A stretch of DNA of 50,761 nucleotides from Scenedesmus sp. ARA3. Lineage: Eukaryota > Chlorophyta > Chlorophyceae > Sphaeropleales > Scenedesmaceae. Location of the stretch: assembly GCA_004335835.1 (NCBI GenBank), contig RWJK01001754.1:1-50761 (forward strand). Direction: 5' to 3'. Shown here one piece after another: positions 42,046-50,761 of this stretch (the first letter of the stretch is position 1; the number at the start of each line of letters is the position of its first letter). The translations under genes were made by a program, and so were the position numbers. Below the pieces are notes generated by a model that saw only the letters and a program-made list of their open reading frames with translations, had not been told where the DNA came from and ran no database searches.

Positions 42046-45000
42046 CTATGGCTTGACGGGGAACATGATGATGGCTATCAAGACAAGCATCAGCACTGTC
42101 ACTACATTTTCAACCCAGGCTGGAGCTGCTGCAGGCTCTGCTCTGTTGCAGACCGCAAGCTGCTTTAGAGAGGCAGCAGGCAGCAACTTGCCGTGCTGCC
42201 CTGCTGCACGTGGCTGGGTCTGACTGTTCTGCAGGCCTGAGGTTGAGCCCGCTGTGCTGCAGGCCACACGCTGCTCTGCGCCTGGGCCAGATGAAGCAGG
42301 CAGCGGCATCTGGCTGCGCTGCCCTTCTGCACGAGGCCGAGTGCGGTCGCTGCGCAGGCCTGAAGGCGCGCTCGCTGTGCTGCAGGCTGCTTGCTGCTGT
42401 ACGCCTGGGCTGGAAGAAGCAGGCGGCAGCTGGCTGCGCTGCCCTGCTGCATGTGGCTTACTCTGACTGATGTGCAGGCCTGAAGACGAGCCTGCTGTGC
42501 TGCAGGCTGCATGCTGCTCCGCGCCTGGGAAGAAAGAAGCAGGCAGCGGCAGCTGGCGCTGCTGCCCTGCTGCGTGGGACTCACTCTGACTGCTGTGCGG
42601 CCCTGAAGACGACCCCAATGTGCTGCAGGCTGCATGATGCTCTGAGCCTGGGCCAAAGGAAGCAGGCAGCGGCATCTGGCTGTGCTGCCCTGCTGCCCAG
42701 CGCAGCAGAGGCCGAGTGTGGTAGCTGCGCAGGCCTGCAGGAAAGCCTGCTGTGCTGCCGTCTACATGCTGCCTCACGCCTGGGCCAGAAGAAGAAGGCA
42801 GCAGCAAGTTGATGCGCTGCACGAACTTAGTGTGACTGCTGCGCAGGCCTGAATACGAGCCTGCTGTGCTGCAGGCTGCATGTTGCTCTGCGCCTGGGCC
42901 AGAAGAAGCAGGCAGCGGCAGCTGACTGTGCTGATCTGCTGCATGGGACTGAGTCTGACAGCTGCACAGGCCTGAATATGAGCTTGATGTGCTGAGGGAG
43001 GCATGCTGCTCTGCGCCTGGGCCAAAAGAAGCAGGCAGCGGCAGCTGACTGTGCTGCCCTGCTGCATGGGACTGAGTCTGACTGCTGGGCAGGTCTAAAG
43101 ATGAGCTTGATGTGCTGAGGGAGGCATGCTGCTCTGCACCTGGGCCAGAAGAAGCAGGCAGCTGCAGCTGACTGTGCTGCCCTGCTGCATGGGACTGAGT
43201 CTGGCTGCTGCGCAGGCCTGCAGGTGAGCCCAATGTGCTGCGGGAGGCATGCTGCCTTGCGCTTGGGATGGAAACAGCAGGCGGCAGCTGGGTGCGTTGC
43301 TCAACTGCTTGAGGCGGAATGCGGTCGCTGCGCATGCCAGCTGTGCTGCAGGCTGCATGCTGTTTTGCGCCTGGGCCAGAAGAAGAAGGTGGCAGCTGGC
43401 TGTGCTGCCCTGCTGCATGGGGCTGACTGATGTGCAGGCCTGAAGATGAGCCCGCTGCGCTGTAGGCTGCATGCCGCTCTGCGCCTGGGCCAGAAGAAGC
43501 AGGCAGCGGCCGCTGGCTCTGCTGCCCTGCTGCGTGGGAATCACTCTGACTGCTGTGCAGCCCTGAAGACGAGCCGGCTGTGCTGCAGGCTGCGGGCTGC
43601 TGTACACTTGGGATGAAAGGAGTAGGCAGCAGCAACTGGCTGAGCCGCGCTGCTGCACAAAATTCAGACTCTGACCATGGACAGCGCCTCACTCGGCGCC
43701 CTGCCTGCAGCTTCTTCAAACAGCTGCAGCCTGGCCAGCTGCTCGCCCACAGTTGAGTGGCAGCCTCTGCTAGGTCTGCTGCTTCCTCAGCTGTCAGGCT
43801 GGCCACCTGCAGGCGCTGCTTGCACTCGTCTGACCCAAGCCATGGCAGCAAGATTGGCAGGAGTACAGCCAGCTTGTCCAATGCGATCATGCTGCGCCAG
43901 CCTTTGGTGTCGATCAGTTTGTACCTCACATAATGCTCAAGTTTTGGGCTGCTGCAGCGCAGCAGCTGCAGCACCTGCTCTGCGTCAAGGCTGTCCTGAG
44001 GATAAGCTGGATCAAGCTTCAGTGCTGCAAAGAACACTGCTCCAGCCACATTCCACTGCAGCGCCATCTGCAGCAACTTGAACACTTTGTCTATGCTGCA
44101 AGGCCGCCGTGCCACACTGATGTTAGTGCTGAAAAATATATCTTCCCGACACACCAGCTGCTCCGCCACTTCACGCATGCCTGCTTGGAGGGCCACTGTC
44201 ACCGATGGCGGCAGCCACTGCATGATTGCATCACCATCCCTTGCTGCAGCCACATCGGCGTTGCGCATGCTGTAGCACATACGATTGATGGTGATTGTGA
44301 GCCACTTGGTGTCTGCTGTTGCTGCTGCTGCCACTGCTGTGATTGTGCCGGTGAGGATTGAAGTCACTGCTTGTGGGTTCAGCTGCCGGAAAGCTTGAGC
44401 GTGACTGAGCGTAGACAGCACATCAACACCGCTGTCAGAAGCCATGAGTGCGGCCTGTACAAGGTCAATCAGCTGCGATCTGCCTATGTCTGGAAAAGGT
44501 TGGGAGGCCACTCAGCCAATCAAAGCAGTGGATGTCACTGCCAACCTCCAAGGCCGTGTGCAGCAGGCCAGCCACGCTGTCTGCTGAAATGCTGCTGACT
44601 GGCAGTGCCCTGTTCAAGTCACCCAAGTAGCGGAACACGGGTTGTGCATATTTTGACGGTTGCGTGTGTACTGCCACTGCATGCTGCAGCACTGGAAGCA
44701 GCTGGTCTCCTGACAGCTGCCAAGGCTGCTGAACATGATGCATTGCTGCAGACATGTGCTTCAGAGCATTGTTGGCTGCATGTCGCTGTATTGCCGTGTA
44801 GAGCAGCTCCACCACCTCAGCAGCAGGAAGCCTCGGCAGCTGCAGCAGCATGCTTGCTGCTGCTGCTACTGTTGCTGTGTTGCTGCTGTTTAGCCCAAGC
44901 ATGGCGAGTTTGAACATAGCACCGTCCTGCAAAAGGCAGAGACGGCAGCAGCATAACTCACAGCATCGGCCAACGCATTGGCTACTGCCAGCACATAGCA

Positions 45001-46299
45001 CCAACACATTTGTGAATGGCCGCAGCGAAATGCTTGGTGCTTCAAGCCAAAAAGTGGCAGTAGATGACAGCGCATGCTGCAGAATGCCACACGCGCGCTG
45101 GTTTATGCAGCTGCACATCCACAGATCTGCAAATGATGGCACACCATGTGCACATTTACTGCTACTTACTTCAGACACAATCGTACTACTAGTAGTTGCT
45201 CACCGGCAGCGTGTCTGGGCCTGGTGCGATGCTCTGACATATCAGCTTCCGTGCTGCTGCTGCTTCATTTTCTGTGATGCCCAGCCGTGCTGCTGCTGCT
45301 TCATTTTCTGTGATGCCCAGCTCGCCCACCTGGGCCTGTACCCAAACCTCCACACCTGTAGATGTGTGCATGGCATAGCGGCAGCCATGTCAGTGAGAAA
45401 CCACACCATGATCGCAAGAGCAACAGTAGGGGTGAGCGTGGTGCTTTGAACACAAAGCTGCACACAAGCTCAGGCTGACAGCAGAGGCTGGATGGTTGCA
45501 TGCTGCAGAGTGGCGAAGTTCAGCACCAGCATCCTGCAAGTTGCCAAACTGCACTGGGTCCGTGCCAGCAACCCATGCACCAAGCTTGACCTCAGCAGAT
45601 GTTACTGGAGGATTCTGGTGCGCTGAAGCTTCCAGGCTGTGCGTTACCTTCTACGCGGCCCGCTCCCCGTGCAGCTGCTAGTATGTCATGGTAGCGAACA
45701 CCCAAGCCGCGCTTGCAGAGGCCTTCTGCTAGCCTGGAGAGGAAAGTTGGGAATCCTCACCAGCGAGCTGATGATGCTAGGGCACAGCAGCAGCTGGTCT
45801 GCAACATCCTTGGGAAGCACTTTGTCTAGAAACCACCATATTGACTGGCTGGACCTCTCCTGCAATGATGCCGTGGCAGCGCGCATAGCTTCCTTCACCC
45901 CTGCCAGCAGTACTGCTGCTTGCTTGAGGGGCTGTTTCTGCAGCAGCTTCAGGAGGTCGAGGCGCAGCTCTTTGTTGCTGCTGCATATGGCTGCTATAGC
46001 AAGCGGGTCGCATGCGTCATCTGCAGTGGAGAAAGAACACACGTGTGTGTTTCTGAAAGAGGAAGAAGATGGGTACTGCAGTTGAGACAGTTCCCGCCAA
46101 CTATTTCACCTGCGAAGATTGCCTGAGCAACCTCATGCCCTTGCTCGCCGGTATACATTGTTAATATACCCACTCTCCTCGACCAAAGGTCCTTGAGGAA
46201 GCCGTCATAAGACATCAGCTCGAGAAGCTCGTTGACCGTTGGGCTGCAGGTCTGACGCTGTACCGCATGCAGAGCACAAAACCAGGGAGACTGTTTCAA
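42046..46299 (-). CDS. Repeat protein with C-terminal membrane anchor, unknown family
   Basis: Proposed exons: 46299-46110, 46020-45761, 45614-45527, 45355-45204, 44926-44539, 44489-42046 (about 1,173 aa). The start is uncertain because an acceptor-like CTGCAG precedes PTVNELLELMSYDG. The first 630 residues are helical and Leu/Ala-rich, with motifs such as SADSVAGLLHTALE and GRSQLIDLVQAALM that suggest a repeated helix-pair scaffold. Twelve tandem repeats of 36-44 residues follow (HAACSTAGSSSGL, then SHAAGQHSQLPLPASSGPGA). The end VVTVLMLVLIAIIMFPVKP is a single hydrophobic segment at the extreme C-terminus, as in tail-anchored proteins of the ER, mitochondrion or plastid outer membrane. Exons 5 and 6 are in different frames; a 49-nt GT-AG intron (44538-44490) or a frameshift is needed to join them. 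No signal peptide is evident. I recognise no family. Confidence 0.65.
42150..43640 (-). repeat. Coding minisatellite, twelve 110-130 bp units
   Basis: Twelve in-frame units in the last exon of the anchored protein. Each reads roughly Q-H-A-A-C-S-T-A-G-S-S-S-G-L followed by a His/Gln segment and LPLPASSGPGAE. Units differ by substitution and by codon-multiple indels, so the frame has been kept. Confidence 0.88.
45249..45320 (-). repeat. Perfect 36-bp coding duplication
   Basis: Two adjacent copies of the 36-bp unit that encodes LGITENEAAAAR in exon 4 of the anchored protein. The copies appear identical, so the duplication is recent and keeps the frame. Confidence 0.9.
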
Positions 46300-47006
46300 A
46301 ACCTTGCTATAGCCGGAAAAAGAATTGAAGAATACCGCGTGGAACAGGCGTGTCAGTCCCGCACGTGGTGCATAGCTTTTAACGTTGCTAATAGCAGTAG
46401 CCTACTGCTGGTTGGTACTTGTTACACTTTTGAACCCCTCAGACACGTGCTCTCACGAAAGCAGGTGTTAGAGTGACGATGTGCAGGCTCCACCAGTAAA
46501 TGAAGCGAATTGTGCTTTCAGCAGCAAGTATCCATGTGTCTCTAGCAGGGCATGGCTTGGATCTTGTCAGGTCAGCTGCTTAGTAACTCAGCAGCTTTGT
46601 AACGCTAGCTTTACAAAAGCGCTGCCACAGACAGCTGAACCTGCTATGCCTCGCCCGGGAAAAAGGACCCAGGCAATGTGCAGCCACTGCATAGCCTGCA
46701 CTGCTTGGGGCTAACCGTGCTTTGTAGCTCAGCCAATCTTGCAGTGAAGCTTACCAATGCAAGCAAGCACCAGAATGTTCAAATGCATGAGCCGCGGGCT
46801 GCAAAGCAACACACCAGAACAGGAACAGCCACAACAGCAGCCCTGGCTGCTGCCTGCATCAAAAACACAAATCTTATGAACAACAGCCCGTAACCAACAA
46901 TTCAGCCTGCTCAGTGGCTGACCCCGGCATGCAATGCAGAACATGCAAGGCACACGCACACATGCCGCAATGTGCAGCAGCTACTCCCAAAACTTACACG
47001 CTGCTG
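46300..47006. other. Intergenic, nothing recognised
   Basis: About 700 bp between two minus-strand genes: promoter side of the anchored repeat protein and 3' flank of the F-box/LRR gene. TGTAA on the minus strand at 46993-46997 lies just past the F-box/LRR stop and could be its polyadenylation signal, though it is unusually close. Confidence 0.4.
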
Positions 47007-50000
47007 CTACCAGTCTGAGGAGTCCTCTGTCGTAGAATCCTCCGTGGAGGAATCTTCTGTCGAACTGGATTGCACACTTCTCTGCCGCACGCGCCGCTTG
47101 CAGGGCCGGCGCCCCTCAAGAGCATGTACGCCAAACGGGTCCTGCAAGCACAGCTCCCGCAGCTGCTGCCATACATCTGGTGGAGAGGCCTGCAGGCACA
47201 GCAGCAGCAGAGTATCGGCAAGCAGCAGAGTGTGGGTAGAGAACATGGTACTGGTCCCTAGCAGTACTTGCAACACCTGTTTGCGACGAGTCTGTGGAGC
47301 CCCCGTGCATATCACCACCCGTCTACGCAAACCTTTGGGAAAAAACACGTAGAATGCATCCTAGCAGGCAGCCTCGCTGCATACAAAACCTACATGCCAG
47401 GCATGCAAACTTTTGAAAATCATGCTCACCCTGCTGTGCAGTGACACCCAGTCCCCTTCATCAAGCAGCGGCTCCTCCAGCCCCTCCTGATTCACCACCA
47501 GGTGCCTTAGCCCTGTCAGCTTTGTCAGCGCTGCCAGATGCTGCACCTCAAAACCCCTCACACCTGTCACCTGCAAATCCACCAGCTGACTCATGTTCAC
47601 GAGTGCTGCTATCAAATCATTCGCAGGCAGGCAATCCCAGCCGCCGATTTTGAGCTCCGTCACTGACGTGAGCAGCGCCAGGTCAGCAATGCCTGCATAT
47701 TCCTGGATGCACGGCAGGGCCCAAAACTGCTCCAGTGCAGGACACGCAGCTGCCAGCCTCGCCAGGTCACCCTCGCCAAAGGGCTGCGGATAGTCGCTGT
47801 TATCCCAATCTTCCATGCCTAGAATGAGCTTCTTCAGGTGCGGCAGCTGCTTGCCTTCCGCAAACATGTACTGCGCTGCACCATCAGCTAGGATGTGGTC
47901 ATCATAGTATAAATCGAGCTCTGTCAGCTGCGAAGATGCTGTGAGCGCTGCATACAGCTGCATATCCTCCTCATCATCCTCAAAAATTGCTGTGCAGCTG
48001 TCCCCACCGAGGCGCAGCAGCTGCAGCTGCTGCATGTTTTGCAGCGCAGACAGCAGAGTGCGCAGCCCCTCACCTGCCACATCATACAGCGACAGATACT
48101 GCAGCTGCTGCATGCCCTGCAGGACGCTGGGGCAGAACTTGGCATCAAATCCCTCCACTTTGAAGTGCTGCAGCGCTGTCAGTTGAGCGACGCTGGGCGC
48201 TGTGCTGCTGCTGAGGAGCCCTGAGCCACTCCAGGAGAGCTCCAGCAGGGTGAGGCCAAGCGGCAGGCCCTGCAGCAGCAGGCAGCAGGTGACAGCAGCA
48301 GTACTGTCAAAGCTATGTGTAAGGCAAGCTGCTTTCATCATGAACATGACTCTTGCTGGGTGCCAAGTCAGTGCCACCAGCTGCTGATACCTCTTTGACA
48401 GACTGCAGCGCCTTAGATGTCAAGGCTGGCAATGGTTGTCAGACAGCAACAATGTGTTGAAGCCTTGGCTGTGACAGAGCGCAGCATCAGCGCTCGAAAG
48501 CTGCTGTACCACCCACCTGCAGCATGTCAAGCTTGTGTACGTGCAGCCGCAGCTCTCGTAGCTGCTGCAGTGCGCTCCAGGGCGGGCAGGGCACCTGCGC
48601 ACCCTCGCCATACCTGCAGGCGAGGTAAAAGCCAGGGTAAACCACAGTAGCAGCACGACATGATGAACTCCGTGACTCCGACAGCAAGGGGACGACCAGC
48701 CCTTGATTGTGCTGCATGCATGCGTGGTTCAGAACCCCTGTATCTCTCAGTACAAAGTGCAAGCAAGGCATTCAGGCATACAGCAGCTGGAGCATCTGGC
48801 GCATGCACTGCCCGTTAGCCACATGCACACCGTCATGCAGCCTGCATATATGCTGTTCCCTACAAACCATGCCCCGCAAACGTTTTGCATGGCATGCAGG
48901 AGACTGCTGCACACGCCATCTGGCAGTCTGCTGTACAGTACATGCAGGACCCTGCAACTGCCACCTACCAATCAGAGCCCAGATCGAGGCTTGTCAACTG
49001 GCTGAGGCCACCCAGCAGGCCAGGTGCATCCTGCACAATGATGCCCTGCAGCTCCAGCTGTTTCAAATTGCTGAGCTGCCGCAGCCTGGCTGCATTGCTG
49101 CTGCTGTCCAGCACAACAGGCGGACTCCTTGATTCCCAATCCATCACAGCGATAGACAGCACGGAGAGGCTGTCGGAAAGCTGCGCAAGCGTGCTGTGCA
49201 GAGCCTTGCACAGCTCAGCGCTTTGCACGCATTCCTGCAGGCGCAGCTCCTGCAGCTGCTGCAGCCGGCTCAGCCCCTGCAACACGCCAGCATCTATCCG
49301 CCTTTCTGTGATGCTGAGGTATGTGAGCTGCACAAGCTGCGGCAGAGACACAGCTAAGCTGGTGCTGATGTTGTCGGCAGAGGTTATGTTGTGTCTGTCT
49401 CTCCAGGTGCGTAGCAGTGCAGCTGTATAGACGTCACACTCAGACGAGTCGTCCTGCTCTTTTGAACCGCCAGCAACCTCAACCTTCTCTAGCTGCAGGT
49501 GCTGCAGCTGAGTCAGCTTTGACAGCCCAGCCAGGCCTTGGCCCCAGCCTGCTATGCTGCAGTTCGCTAGCTGCAGCTTTGTGAGGCTGCTCAGCCCCAA
49601 CAGAAAGTCAGGGCCAGCTTGAGACTGCTGCTGGCGCAGCCTTCGCGTGAAGCTGCGGGTGACGCGCCTTGTCCTGGCGTCTTGCGCTGCTGCCGCTGCC
49701 GCCGCCACTGCCGCTGCAGCAGCTGCTGCCGTTGCGTCTGGATGCAGAGTCATGCCAGTGAAAGGCACGCCACTTACACCCAGCTGCTTCAGCTGGCATA
49801 GCTGGCTGCAGGGCAGGTACAAGGAAGGCGCTGGCGGGCGTTTTTCGGGGTAGAAGTATCCAGGGCCTGGCCAGCCATCACATTCTGTGCAAGCCAGAGT
49901 CAGGCTGTTGCTTTGACCGCCATGTTGACCAAGCCATGCTGCCAGGGAGCAGCAGTGCTCATCAAGCTGGTTTGGGGTGTCCTGCAGCCGCAGGGTGATG

Positions 50001-50143
50001 CTGATGTCTGGGGTTGCTGCTGCTGCTGCGGTGCGCCATGAGTGGCACACCAGGCTGCAGCTGCCAATACGCTGCTGCACGTCCACACAGCTAAGCAGCC
50101 TGACGAGGAGGTCCTCAGGCAGCTGAGGCATGCGTTCCTGCAA
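47007..50143 (-). CDS. F-box/leucine-rich-repeat protein
   Basis: Four exons in phase: 50143-48969, 48613-48517, 48269-47430, 47189-47007; 764 aa. The N-terminus (MPQLPEDLLVRLLSCVDVQQ, then SCSLVCHSWR) is a good F-box, which binds SKP1 in SCF ubiquitin ligases. A poly-Ala stretch (about 135-155) follows. The rest is LRR: LTKLQLANCSI, LTQLQHLQLEKVEV, LQELRLQEC, LKQLELQGI, LTSLDLGSDW, LQYLSLYDV, LTELDLYYDD, VTELKIGGWDC, LVDLQVTGVRG. The last exon adds a basic stretch (GRRPCKRRVRQR) and an acidic Ser/Thr tail with three STED or TTED motifs, suitable casein-kinase sites. The ATG at 50131 is a second possible start. Function as a ubiquitin-ligase adaptor is inferred from the domain order. It is a distant relative of the gene at 2415-4427. 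Confidence 0.88.
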
Positions 50144-50701
50144 GGTGCATGTACACTGGGGGCGTTGACTGGGCAGTTTGCAGTGGGGTATGCTTGCACA
50201 GCAGTGCTGACAGCAACAGCATGCTGCACGTCTCCACTGCGGTGCATTTGTTTAGAATTCTGTAGATTGCACCGTATCATAAGCAAAGTTGCGTTAACTA
50301 GGCGTCTTACGGCCAAAGTGCTGCGTAGGTGCTCTCGACATGCTGACACGTCTGCAGGCTTCGCTTGCTGATGTTCGCCGGTTCACCCACCATTCGCAGC
50401 ACCATAACTTTAGTATTCTGCTGGTTTTCTGAGAATTTCAGCTCTCCGACCTTCGTTTGCCTACAAACAGAGCTGCCGCTAGGGGGATCAGCACAGAACT
50501 ACGAAACAGCAGAAGAACGCGTGGTGCTGGGTGCAGCCGTCTCTTGCGCGACAAACATGATGATTTGGTGTCCTAGCGTGGTATACAGATGCCCTCCGCG
50601 CCAAAGATTTGGTGGCATCAGAAGTATCGACACACTAACATGGTGACTGTCAACCACCACGTGCTGCTCCCTCTTGTCGCTCTGGCTGAAAGAGACCCGC
50701 C

Positions 50702-50703
<2 letters not shown>
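50144..50703. other. Region upstream of the F-box/LRR gene
   Basis: No gene recognised. The promoter of the F-box/LRR gene should lie in the first few hundred bases. A 93-codon open frame on the + strand (50365-50646) has no recognisable feature. Confidence 0.4.

Positions 50704-50761
<58 letters not shown>
50704..50761 (+). repeat. (GT)n microsatellite at the window edge
   Basis: An uninterrupted GT run of 58 bp that reaches the end of the window and may continue beyond it. Confidence 0.98.

Noticed and set aside
1..50761. Transposon or retroelement
   Set aside because: No reverse transcriptase, transposase, integrase or long terminal repeat was recognised anywhere in the window.
1..50761. 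tRNA or rRNA genes
   Set aside because: No cloverleaf with the A and B box motifs and no rRNA-like conserved stretch was noticed; a dedicated scan was not possible.

Overview
The window is nuclear DNA of a green alga. Every gene is cut into many exons with GT-AG introns, coding regions are GC-rich, and proteins carry long Ala and Gln runs encoded by CAG/CTG repeats. A complete basal-body cartwheel gene (BLD10/CEP135) excludes land plants of the flowering type. A mitochondrial-type release factor with an altered stop-codon recognition loop points to Sphaeropleales, a group with reassigned mitochondrial stop codons such as the Scenedesmus relatives. That placement is an inference. All exon models were built by eye from splice sites, phase continuity and family similarity.

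Layout. 1-2414: no intact gene, but a decayed partial copy of the next gene (790-1436). 2415-4427 (+): leucine-rich-repeat protein with an F-box-like start. 5017-6077 (-): unrecognised gene. 6393-17255 (-): BLD10/CEP135, 26 exons, about 1,517 aa. 18024-21005 (-): mitochondrial enoyl-CoA hydratase, 7 exons, sharing a 320-bp divergent spacer with 21326-25508 (+), a CS(NudC-like)-cyclophilin fusion with a possible plastid transit peptide. 26519-28511 (-): BTB/POZ protein. 29250-33724 (-): mitochondrial peptide chain release factor 1, 7 exons. 34118-40856 (-): FHA-domain coiled-coil protein, 12 exons. 42046-46299 (-): unrecognised protein with 12 tandem repeats and a C-terminal membrane anchor. 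47007-50143 (-): F-box/LRR protein. The window ends in a (GT)n microsatellite.

The genes do not form one pathway; they are ordinary neighbours in a eukaryotic chromosome. The feature that unites them is structural. In five genes the intron-exon junctions have been tandemly duplicated, leaving one to four partial exon copies, often with intact AG or GT dinucleotides, in the flanking intron. Copies of the exon start lie upstream of the exon used and copies of the exon end lie downstream. Stop-codon regions are duplicated in the same way in two genes. Many introns also carry a sense-strand CTG array just before the 3' splice site. Together with the altered release factor, this junction duplication is the most notable content of the window.
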